Shown here piece after piece: positions 1 through 5,158 of a DNA stretch of 6,219 bases. The DNA lies in the NCBI GenBank assembly GCA_013331315.1, contig DUGQ01000097.1, forward strand, positions 1 to 6,219, read 5' to 3'. The stretch comes from Thermoplasmata archaeon. Its GTDB lineage: Archaea > Thermoplasmatota > Thermoplasmata > UBA10834. The notes under the pieces were generated by a model. The model saw only the letters and a program-made list of their open reading frames with translations. It was not told the origin of the DNA and did not search any database. Within the stretch, counting starts at the first letter, position 1; every line of letters begins with the position of its first letter. Position numbers and translations under genes: made by a program.

Positions 1-854
1 GGGTCGGATGGGTCAAGGAGGACATGGAGATCGCGGAGAAGGGGGACGTGTTCTACTTCGTCGGATGCCTCCCGCACTACGACGCGATCTTCAAGGATCG
101 CGAGGGGCTGAGGCTTCAGGACATATGCGAGAGCGCCGTGAGGATCATGAACAAGGCGGGAGTGGTGCCCGTGGTCAGCAACGATGAGAAATGCTGCGGG
201 CACGACCTGATGTGGACAGGGGACGAGGCGAGCTTCGAGAAGCTCATGGAGTACAACATCGAGCTGATCAAGAAATCGGGGGCCAAGAAGGTCGTGTTCA
301 CGTGCCCGGAATGCTTCAGGACAGTGAACATGGACTACCAGGACCTGATGGGTGACCTCGGATTCGAGACGGTGCACATAGCGGACTACGTCAAGGAACT
401 GATCGACAATGGCCAGCTCAAGGCCGAGGACTTCTCGCCCGCGTCGTTCAAGTTCACCTACCACGACTCGTGCAGGCTCGGAAGGCATTCCGGCATATAC
501 GACAGTCCTAGAGCCCTCGCGGAGGCGTTCTCGGGTGGCGGGTACCTCGAGATGGAGAGGACCAGGGACAAGGCCGTCTGCTGCGGCGTGAGCGCCTGGA
601 GCAACTGCAACGCCCAGACGAAGAGGATGCAGATAGACCGGCTCCAGGAGGCCAAGAAGACAGGGGCCGACAAGATGCTCATGTTCTGCCCGAAATGCCA
701 GATACACTTCAAGTGCGCGGTCCAGGACGAGATACCCGTGGACCGCTCGGAGGTGGAGGTCGACGTGGAGGACTTCACCGTGGCGATGGCCAGGCGGCTG
801 TCCCTCATGGACGAGCCCGAGAAGAAGCAGGCGGCGGAGAAGGCGGACGAGTAG
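1..854 (+). CDS. HdrD/HdrB-like iron-sulfur protein with two CCG domains (5' partial)
   Basis: C-terminal part of a heterodisulfide-reductase-type protein (CCG family, as in HdrB, HdrD and GlpC). The reading frame is open to the left edge (first full codon at base 3, encoding VGWVKED before the first Met at 24), so the true start and any N-terminal ferredoxin domain probably lie outside. Numbering from Met 24, two complete CCG motifs are visible: C15, C57-C58, C94-x2-C97, and C150, C186-C187, C222-x2-C225, with 34-41 residues between elements. In HdrB such five-Cys motifs bind non-cubane [4Fe-4S] clusters that reduce disulfides. Extra cysteines are C195 and C231. The tail is charged (EKKQAAEKADE), with no membrane segment, so the protein is presumably cytosolic or part of a complex. 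Stop TAG at 852-854. It converges with the next gene after 58 bases. The family is clear; the electron partner and substrate are unknown. Confidence 0.85.
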   Translation, partial: VGWVKEDMEIAEKGDVFYFVGCLPHYDAIFKDREGLRLQDICESAVRIMNKAGVVPVVSNDEKCCGHDLMWTGDEASFEKLMEYNIELIKKSGAKKVVFTCPECFRTVNMDYQDLMGDLGFETVHIADYVKELIDNGQLKAEDFSPASFKFTYHDSCRLGRHSGIYDSPRALAEAFSGGGYLEMERTRDKAVCCGVSAWSNCNAQTKRMQIDRLQEAKKTGADKMLMFCPKCQIHFKCAVQDEIPVDRSEVEVDVEDFTVAMARRLSLMDEPEKKQAAEKADE

Positions 855-912
855 AGCCTACGCTACGCCTAGTACGATCTGCTATCGCAGCGGGCGGACA
901 CCAGCTCACGGA

Positions 913-2103
913 TCAGTAGTACTTGGTCGATGTCGTGATCTGCTCTTCCACGTTTATCTTCCGCTTCCCGAGCTCCCTGAAGAACGGCTCCGGGTCGACC
1001 GTCGCCTCGGCAGGGAACACGCCGGGTTCGTCAATCTTGCCCTGCATCTGCCAAAGCGAGACCACCGCAGGTGGCACTGCCGTATCCCTGGCTGAGGATA
1101 TCCCGCGCTTGGGGTCGTTCCACGTCACGATGAAGTAGGTCACCATCGCGGGCATGCCGTCCTTCTTGCCGCTGCAGTCTATCCTGAACATGTCGAACTC
1201 GAACTTCTTCTTCGGCGGCTCGGCTCCTCTCCCGTCCGCAATGGCGTTCTGGTACATCTTCGTGAGATAGTCTAGCGGTGATATCTCCGCACGGTCCGCC
1301 TTGACCGGGCTCGTGCTGTCGAAGCCTAGGCCCCTCAACGTCATGAAGGTAGCCATGTCGTGGGCCGGGAAGCCGATCCTGAACGTGACGTTCTTCGCGC
1401 CGAGGTACCTGCCCATGGTCGCTGGCTCGGAGTGCTTGATGTAGTACGCCTTCACCTTGCCGATCGGGTCGGGCATGATTACCTCCTTCTCCCCAGACAG
1501 GATCTTCTGCTTCACGTGCTTCCCGTTCAGCCACTGCATCGATTCCTGCGTGAACTCGTCCATCACGGTTCGTATCGAGTAGCCTGGCCACCCCGCCTCC
1601 TTGACGGGCAGCGTATTGCCCCACGCGCACACGATGTCTATGTCGTCGACCTTGTCGAGACGTTTCGCGCCCGCGGCCCCGGCGATGTTGGTCATGCCGG
1701 GGGTGCTACCCAAGCCAATCGTGGCATTCAAGCCGGCGTCCTTCCACTTCTTGTGTAGGCCTATCTGCCTCAAACAGGTGTCGAAGAAACCGCCAAGGTC
1801 GGTGTACGCCGCTCCGCCCTTCAGGCACGCGTCCATCACCCCGAGGTTCGTCTGGTACCACGCGCAGTTCACAACCGCGTCGACCTTCTCCTTCTTGATC
1901 GTCTGAAGAACCTTGCTGGTGTCATTCGCTTCTATCTCCATCATCTTGACCTTCGATGTTAGGTCGAGATCGCCCATCGCCTTCTTCACGTTCCCAATCT
2001 TTCTGCTCGAGACGACCAGGTCCTTGACACCGCACATCTCAATCATGTCTTGCGCGGTGTAGGCACCGATCTGTCCAGAGGCTCCCAGTATCAGAGCCTT
2101 CAT
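913..2103 (-). CDS. saccharopine dehydrogenase-like NAD(P)-dependent oxidoreductase
   Basis: Complete protein of 396 residues. The N-terminus is a Rossmann fold with the dinucleotide loop GASGQIG (residues 7-13); VVNCAW (77-82) matches the end of the nucleotide-binding half. The segment GLGSTPGMTNIAG (130-142) is the hallmark junction of the saccharopine dehydrogenase family, followed by the catalytic/C-terminal domain. The C-terminus (DTAVPPAVVSLW, then GVFPAE at 361-366 and PFFRELGKRKI) also fits. Members act on saccharopine, carboxynorspermidine and related imine-derived amino acids using NAD(P)H; the substrate here cannot be told from sequence. Start ATG at 2103-2101 has GGAG (2111-2108) four bases upstream. 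A TATA-like box at 2186-2178 and a perfect inverted repeat (2131-2154) lie ahead of it. Stop is TGA at 915-913. The 145-base gap to the amidohydrolase upstream, plus its own promoter, argues for separate transcription. Confidence 0.85.
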   Translation of the reverse strand: MKALILGASGQIGAYTAQDMIEMCGVKDLVVSSRKIGNVKKAMGDLDLTSKVKMMEIEANDTSKVLQTIKKEKVDAVVNCAWYQTNLGVMDACLKGGAAYTDLGGFFDTCLRQIGLHKKWKDAGLNATIGLGSTPGMTNIAGAAGAKRLDKVDDIDIVCAWGNTLPVKEAGWPGYSIRTVMDEFTQESMQWLNGKHVKQKILSGEKEVIMPDPIGKVKAYYIKHSEPATMGRYLGAKNVTFRIGFPAHDMATFMTLRGLGFDSTSPVKADRAEISPLDYLTKMYQNAIADGRGAEPPKKKFEFDMFRIDCSGKKDGMPAMVTYFIVTWNDPKRGISSARDTAVPPAVVSLWQMQGKIDEPGVFPAEATVDPEPFFRELGKRKINVEEQITTSTKYY

Positions 2104-2130
2104 GTAACTCCGCCCCTTCTTCTCCTAAGC

Positions 2131-2154
2131 TCCCCTGAAAGGTAATTCAGGGGA
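2131..2154 (-). repeat. perfect 9-bp inverted repeat at the predicted transcription start of the oxidoreductase gene
   Basis: Arms TCCCCTGAA (2131-2139) and TTCAGGGGA (2146-2154) are exact reverse complements around a six-base centre, AGGTAA. The repeat lies 27 bases ahead of the ATG and begins about where transcription should start if the TATA-like box at 2178-2186 is used. It could be an operator covering the start site or a hairpin at the very 5' end of the mRNA. The repeat itself is read directly; the role is inferred. Confidence 0.6.
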
Positions 2155-2177
2155 CAGCAACAGTAGAATTCGAGCCT

Positions 2178-2186
2178 ACTTAAACG
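2178..2186 (-). promoter_or_regulatory. TATA-like box of the oxidoreductase gene
   Basis: Minus strand GTTTAAGTA, in an otherwise GC-rich gap. Standard archaeal spacing puts the transcript start near 2156, giving a leader of about 50 bases that contains the inverted repeat and then the GGAG ribosome-binding site. Confidence 0.45.
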
Positions 2187-2248
2187 TTGTTAGGATTGCG
2201 GCGCCTCGTCGGCCACAGACCGTCGTCATGAAGATTCTAAGAGCCTTC

Positions 2249-3844
2249 TCAGGCACTCCTTGTCGGGCGGTCCCTGATGCGGTCGGAGCGGTCGAACACG
2301 ACCTCCCCGCCGACGATTGTCTTCAGCACGCTCAAGGACGACAGGCAATCGGGATCTTGGAACGGGTTCGCGGACAGCACGACGAAGTCCGCAGCCTTGC
2401 CCGAGGCGATGGTACCCTTGAAATTCTCCTCGAAGGACGCGTACGCGGCGTCGCGAGTGTAGCTGGCTACAGCCTCTTCCACGGTCAGACGCTGCGAAGG
2501 ATACGTGGCGGTGACCGCCGACCGAATGCCGTAGATCGGCGAGAACGGCATGCAATCCGAGCCGAACGCGAGCTTCACCTTCGCCCTCAGTATCTCCTTG
2601 AACGGGTTGTTCCGCTCTGCCCGCTCGGGCCCGAGACGCTCCACGTACATGCCGTCGATCCCGCTCCACTCACCGACGAAGTTTGGCTGCATAGAGGCTA
2701 TGACCTTCCGTTGTCTCATCCGCTCTATGTGTGACTGCCTGGGAAGTTCGAGATGCTCTATACGGTGGCGGTGGTCCTTCCTCCGGTCCAGGTCCAGGGC
2801 ATGCTCAATCGACGACAGCGCGACCTCGATACCCTCGTCACCAATGGCGTGGATCACCAGCTGCATATCCGCCTCGTTCGTCTTCTCAGCCATCTCGTTG
2901 AGCTCCTCGACGGGGTGAACGAACATCCCTCGGTTGCCAGGATCGTCCGTGAACGGTTCTGACAGGGCAGCGCTCCTGGCGCCGAGCGCTCCGTCACAGA
3001 ATATCTTGACCCCACCTAGCTTCAGCCATTCGGAACCGAACCCGCTCGAGATGCCGAGTCTCAGCCGATGCTCCAACACCGCGGAGGGGGAATTGAACCA
3101 CACGCGCACATTCAACTTCGCCTCCTTCTCGGCTCTGCGGAACACCTCGAAGTCGTCCGAGTTACCATTGTCCTGAATAGAGGTCACGCCGAGCGAATGC
3201 GCCCGACGGATCGCAAGTCGAAGTCCCTTCATCTTTCGCGTGGGGGTGGGCGCAGTGGCGGCCCTCAACACGGAGACACCCGCCTCCTTGACAATACCCG
3301 TCAACTTGCCCGAGGAGTCGACCTCCGCTCCTGGGGTCGAGCCGTCTATCCCTATCTTCTTGACGGCGAGTGAGTTGACCGTGGAGAGATGGCCACAGAT
3401 CCTGTGGGCCACGACGGGGTGCCCCGGACAGCACTTGTCTAGGTCCGCGCCTGTGATGAAAGTCCCACCGGGCCATTTGCTCTCCCTCCAATTCGTGGCG
3501 ATGACCCACTCGCCCTTGGGGGCCTTCTGTGAGGCCGACCTGATGAGGCTCATCGCCTGCTCCATGGATTCGGTGGCGGACAGGTCGACGCTCAGCGCGT
3601 CCACCCCCATCTGCAGGAAGTGTGTGTGGCTGTCGATGAAACCGGGCACGACGACCTTTCCCCCGAGGTCGAGCTTGTCGCATCCTCTCGGAGCAGACTT
3701 CCGTATCTCCGCGTCCGACCCGACCGCGATGATCCTACCTTCAGAGACCGCTATCGCGTGAGCGCTCTTCCGTTCGGACGAGAACGTGAATACCTTCCCG
3801 TTGTAGAACACACCGTCTGCACACCTTGCGTCCATTCGGCCCAC
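2249..3844 (-). CDS. YtcJ-type metal-dependent amidohydrolase (Amidohydro_3 family)
   Basis: Complete protein of 531 residues, the usual length for this family. In order: the N-terminal beta-sandwich (FYNGKVFTF, 13-21), the metal-binding GFIDSHTHF (68-76, H73 and H75), GGVKIFCDGALG (277-288) with the lysine typical of the TIM-barrel core, IHAIGDEGIE (331-340), HRIEHLE (360-366), GSDCMP (428-433, the catalytic/metal Asp D430), and the C-terminal return to the sandwich with GKAADFVVLSANPF (482-495). All expected metal ligands seem present, so it should be active. Relatives hydrolyse amide or formamide bonds; the substrate is not predictable. The start is GTG at 3844-3842; an ATG nine bases on (3835-3833) is an alternative. 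Neither has a clear Shine-Dalgarno, but a TATA-like box about 25 bases upstream suggests a very short leader. No signal peptide is seen, so it is probably cytosolic. Confidence 0.9.
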   Translation of the reverse strand: MGRMDARCADGVFYNGKVFTFSSERKSAHAIAVSEGRIIAVGSDAEIRKSAPRGCDKLDLGGKVVVPGFIDSHTHFLQMGVDALSVDLSATESMEQAMSLIRSASQKAPKGEWVIATNWRESKWPGGTFITGADLDKCCPGHPVVAHRICGHLSTVNSLAVKKIGIDGSTPGAEVDSSGKLTGIVKEAGVSVLRAATAPTPTRKMKGLRLAIRRAHSLGVTSIQDNGNSDDFEVFRRAEKEAKLNVRVWFNSPSAVLEHRLRLGISSGFGSEWLKLGGVKIFCDGALGARSAALSEPFTDDPGNRGMFVHPVEELNEMAEKTNEADMQLVIHAIGDEGIEVALSSIEHALDLDRRKDHRHRIEHLELPRQSHIERMRQRKVIASMQPNFVGEWSGIDGMYVERLGPERAERNNPFKEILRAKVKLAFGSDCMPFSPIYGIRSAVTATYPSQRLTVEEAVASYTRDAAYASFEENFKGTIASGKAADFVVLSANPFQDPDCLSSLSVLKTIVGGEVVFDRSDRIRDRPTRSA

Positions 3845-3868
3845 TCGAAGCAGTCATGCGTGTCCTAA

Positions 3869-3878
3869 CATATTATGA
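3869..3878 (-). promoter_or_regulatory. TATA-like box of the amidohydrolase gene
   Basis: Minus strand TCATAATATG, an AT island in the 72-base gap between the GTPase and the amidohydrolase. With archaeal spacing the transcript would start near 3847, within a few bases of the GTG at 3844 and about 12 bases ahead of the ATG at 3835. That implies a leaderless or nearly leaderless mRNA, in line with the missing Shine-Dalgarno. Confidence 0.4.
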
Positions 3879-3898
3879 TTGAGAGACTACAATCATGA
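3873..3898. repeat. inverted repeat overlapping the amidohydrolase promoter
   Basis: ATGATTG (3875-3881) and CAATCAT (3890-3896) are exact reverse complements around eight bases; extending outward to 3873 and 3898 gives 8 of 9 matching pairs. One arm overlaps the TATA-like box and the other lies on its upstream side. It could be an operator for the amidohydrolase or a weak terminator hairpin for the GTPase transcript; the lack of a following U-run on the minus strand favours an operator. Confidence 0.45.
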
Positions 3899-3916
3899 TG
3901 AGGAGATGGGAGCGAA

Positions 3917-4465
3917 TCACTCGCGGAGCATCCCGTCCACGAGCTTCCCGAAGGCCTGCTCGACGTTGTATCCCGTCTTCGCGGAGGTCAACAAGGCGGA
4001 AGACTCGTTCTTCTTCGCGAACATCTCGAGGTCTTCCACCGTGACGCGCGCCTCGTCCTTGAGGTCGCACTTGTTCCCGAGGAAGACTATGGGTATTCTG
4101 CCCGTCGTCGCGCTCATCGCCTTGATCCAATACCTGAGTTCCGTCAAGCTCTCCTTGCTCGTCACGTCGCATACCGCGATCGCGCCCTGCGCGCCATAGA
4201 AATACGCTTCTCTGAGGACCTCTCTGAAGCTCGGCTGTCCCATGATATCCCATATCAGAAGGGTCACATTCTCGTCCGAGCCAGATTTCGGGTTCTTGGC
4301 CCTCACGTCCTTCTTTGTCACCTTGGTGCCGATCGTCGCGATGTACTTGTCGTCGAACACATCCAAGACGTATCTTCTGATGAGGCTAGTCTTGCCGACG
4401 CCGACATCTCCGATGAGACATATCTTGAGTTTGCGTGAGTTATCATCAGGTGACAAGGTGCTCAA
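3917..4465 (-). CDS. Ras/Rab-like small GTPase
   Basis: Protein of 182 residues with all five G motifs of the Ras superfamily: P-loop GDVGVGKTS (19-27), switch I Thr in YIATIG (T44), WDIMGQ (72-77, G3), NKCD (131-134, G4) and TSAK (160-163, G5). The glutamine after G3 (Q77, matching catalytic Gln61 of Ras) is kept, so intrinsic or GAP-aided GTP hydrolysis is likely. The YIATIG, AYFYGAQGAIAVCDVT and RYWIKAM segments resemble Rab proteins. The stretch between switch I and G3 is a few residues longer than in Rab and charged (AKNPKSGSDEN). There is no C-terminal cysteine, so no prenylation; it should be soluble or recruited by a partner. No in-frame ATG or GTG exists before the P-loop: the start must be TTG at 4465-4463 or TTG at 4456-4454. 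AGGA is only two bases from the first and 11 from the second. Stop TGA at 3919-3917. Confidence 0.88.
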   Translation of the reverse strand: MSTLSPDDNSRKLKICLIGDVGVGKTSLIRRYVLDVFDDKYIATIGTKVTKKDVRAKNPKSGSDENVTLLIWDIMGQPSFREVLREAYFYGAQGAIAVCDVTSKESLTELRYWIKAMSATTGRIPIVFLGNKCDLKDEARVTVEDLEMFAKKNESSALLTSAKTGYNVEQAFGKLVDGMLRE

Positions 4466-4503
4466 CTTCCTGTGCGCTGTGATGTCTATGTATGCACTGT
4501 GAG

Positions 4504-4513
4504 TCTAAAAAAG
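4504..4513 (-). promoter_or_regulatory. TATA-like box of the GTPase gene
   Basis: Minus strand CCTTTTTTAG, the only T/A-rich block just ahead of the GTPase. It would place the transcript start near 4483 and give a leader of about 20-30 bases. A weak match to the archaeal TATA consensus, so tentative. Confidence 0.3.
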
Positions 4514-4532
4514 GTTTTCACCTTCCCCGAAG

Positions 4533-4585
4533 CGATTCCTCGACGCGGGAACCCGCGTCGAATCATAGAGTAAGTCGAGGAATTC
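4533..4585. repeat. nested palindromes with two mutually exclusive foldings
   Basis: Inner repeat: TCGACGCGGG (4540-4549) and CCCGCGTCGA (4552-4561), a perfect 10-bp pair around AA. Outer repeat: ATTCCTCGAC (4535-4544) and GTCGAGGAAT (4574-4583), a perfect 10-bp pair. The left outer arm shares TCGAC with the left inner arm, so both cannot fully form at once. The right inner arm runs on to GAATC (4560-4564), which can also pair with GATTC (4534-4538) across a two-base bulge. It sits between the two divergent promoters. Confidence 0.65.
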
Positions 4586-4621
4586 GTGAATATCAATCTG
4601 CGAAAACGAATCAAAAGACAC

Positions 4622-4629
4622 TTATTATA
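4622..4629 (+). promoter_or_regulatory. TATA-like box of the Lys-rich protein gene
   Basis: TTATTATA, preceded by purine-rich AAAAGACA (4613-4620) in the BRE position. The predicted transcript start is near 4651-4654, giving a leader of about 120 bases before the Lys-rich protein. A second candidate, TTTACATAAA (4639-4648), would start it near 4669. Confidence 0.45.
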
Positions 4630-4651
4630 CAAATGCATTTACATAAACGAG

Positions 4652-4711
4652 GATGCATCAAAAAATGACTCTTCACTTGCATGCGGAATACCGTAGGCAA
4701 GATGATGCATC
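4652..4711 (+). repeat. paired GATGCATC elements in the leader of the Lys-rich gene
   Basis: GATGCATC occurs at 4652-4659 and 4704-4711, each self-complementary, so the copies are both direct and inverted repeats. As direct repeats they extend to GATGCATC[A/G]AAAA (12 of 13 equal). As an RNA stem GATGCATCA (4652-4660) pairs perfectly with TGATGCATC (4703-4711) around a 42-base loop. Related palindromes are AAATGCATTT (4631-4640) and GCATGC (4679-4684). Confidence 0.45.
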
Positions 4712-4758
4712 GAAAATCCTTGCGCCAAGAAAGCCGAACAACCCGTGAAAAACGCAAC

Positions 4759-4764
4759 AGGAGG
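4759..4764 (+). promoter_or_regulatory. strong Shine-Dalgarno of the Lys-rich protein
   Basis: AGGAGG nine bases ahead of the ATG at 4774. This is the only near-ideal, properly spaced ribosome-binding site in the window and decides the start at 4774 rather than the in-frame ATG at 4681, which has none. Confidence 0.7.
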
Positions 4765-4773
4765 AAAAACCAA

Positions 4774-4899
4774 ATGTCTTGCGGAAAGTGTGGCAAGAAG
4801 ACCAAGAAGAAGGCGACAAAGAAGAAGCCTGCCAAGAAGAAGGCAGCTAAGAAGAAGCCCGCCAAGAAGAAGGCCACAAAGAAAAAGAAGAAGAAGTAA
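4774..4899 (+). CDS. 41-residue lysine-rich CxxC protein (histone-H1-tail-like)
   Basis: Starts MSCGKCGKKT and continues as five pentads of the form KKK-[AP]-[AT] (KKKAT, KKKPA, KKKAA, KKKPA, KKKAT) ending in six lysines. Lysine makes up 24 of 41 residues and there is no acidic residue, so the net charge is about +24. The KKKPA-type tail resembles the C-terminal tails of linker histone H1 and of bacterial H1-like proteins; such tails bind DNA or RNA without folding. The C3-x2-C6 knuckle could bind half a metal site, allowing dimerisation through zinc, or form disulfides; that is inference. The Shine-Dalgarno at 4759-4764 supports this start and suggests strong translation. The Ala, Pro and Thr codons vary between pentads (GCG, GCC, GCA, GCT; CCT, CCC), as expected if the protein sequence is selected. 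No named family is recognised. Stop TAA at 4897-4899. Confidence 0.75.
   Translation: MSCGKCGKKTKKKATKKKPAKKKAAKKKPAKKKATKKKKKK
4804..4878 (+). repeat. five in-frame 15-bp tandem repeats within the Lys-rich gene
   Basis: Each unit is AAGAAGAAG followed by two variable codons, giving KKK-x-x. Units start at 4804, 4819, 4834, 4849 and 4864. The AAG triplets are identical while the other two codons differ between copies, suggesting old duplications kept in frame. Such tracts can change length by slippage. Confidence 0.8.
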
Positions 4900-5011
4900 G
4901 CTCGTTCGGATCGCGTCCCTGGATGCGACATCTGGACAGCCACTGTGAGGGATGATTAAGAAGCTAGGCAGGTTGGTAACCGAAGAGTGCATTCAACGCC
5001 GCATGAGCGAA

Positions 5012-5036
5012 ACTCCCACGGACAAGGCGTGAGGGT
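5012..5036 (+). terminator. stem-loop downstream of the Lys-rich gene (possible terminator)
   Basis: ACTCCCACG (5012-5020) pairs with CGTGAGGGT (5028-5036) around GACAAGG: seven Watson-Crick pairs, one G-U and one mismatch. It is followed by ATTTCACTT, a poor U-run. Could be a terminator or part of a structured 3' region or small RNA. Confidence 0.3.
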
Positions 5037-5087
5037 ATTTCACTTCCGGCGAAGGCATGCAGCGGCTTCTTGAGAAACCTCAGCAAA

Positions 5088-5118
5088 CTCTTTTCTTCTC
5101 ACTTTCTCTTCTATTCTC
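5088..5118 (+). terminator. pyrimidine tract, likely transcription end of the Lys-rich transcript
   Basis: A 31-base stretch of C and T interrupted only by A at 5101 and 5113, with T-runs of four and three, just after the TGAG/CTCA hairpin at 5071-5082. Archaeal termination relies largely on T-rich non-template sequence, so this is the best terminator candidate ahead of the MFS promoter. Confidence 0.4.
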
Positions 5119-5149
5119 GTGGCCGAGAGGCACGCCCGACGGAAATCAT

Positions 5150-5158
5150 GTTAAGCAT
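5150..5158 (+). promoter_or_regulatory. TATA-like box of the MFS transporter gene
   Basis: GTTAAGCAT, with GGAAA (5141-5145) upstream in the BRE position. Its centre is 25 bases ahead of the ATG at 5179, so transcription would begin at or next to the start codon. No Shine-Dalgarno is present, which agrees with a leaderless mRNA. Confidence 0.45.

Larger units (their letters stand above)
4466..4773. other. 308-base divergent intergenic control region
   Basis: Lies between the GTPase (reading left) and the Lys-rich protein (reading right). From left to right it holds the GTPase TATA-like box (4504-4513), a nested palindrome cluster (4533-4585), an AT-rich stretch with a TATA-like box for the rightward gene (4622-4629), three ATGCAT palindromes (4633, 4653, 4705), a 31-codon upstream reading frame (4653-4748), and the Shine-Dalgarno (4759-4764). 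It is clearly more AT-rich from about 4590 on than the flanking genes. No tRNA or recognised riboswitch is visible. Confidence 0.6.

Noticed and set aside
15..26. AAGGAGG just before ATG 24, as if gene 1 started here
   Set aside because: Only two bases separate it from the ATG, the frame stays open to the window edge, and the codons before it (VGWVKED) look like part of the same conserved CCG-protein sequence.
879..890. CTGC-TATC-GCAG hairpin between the convergent genes as a terminator
   Set aside because: Only four pairs and no T-run on either strand.
4804..4878. Short regular repeats as a CRISPR or non-coding satellite
   Set aside because: Units are 15 bp, contiguous, in frame, with no unique spacers; they encode Lys pentads.
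4681..4899. Longer 72-residue form of the Lys-rich protein starting at 4681
   Set aside because: No Shine-Dalgarno before 4681, while AGGAGG sits nine bases before the ATG at 4774. A leaderless start at 4681 would need a TATA box near 4655, which is not seen.
4952..4960. ATGATTA as a C box of a C/D guide RNA
   Set aside because: One base off the C-box consensus and no CTGA D box found at a suitable distance.
4611..4992. Minus-strand reading frames rich in Phe/Leu that look like membrane proteins
   Set aside because: They are the antisense of the AAG repeats (CTT gives Leu or, in another frame, TTC gives Phe); no start signal and full overlap with the better-supported Lys-rich gene.
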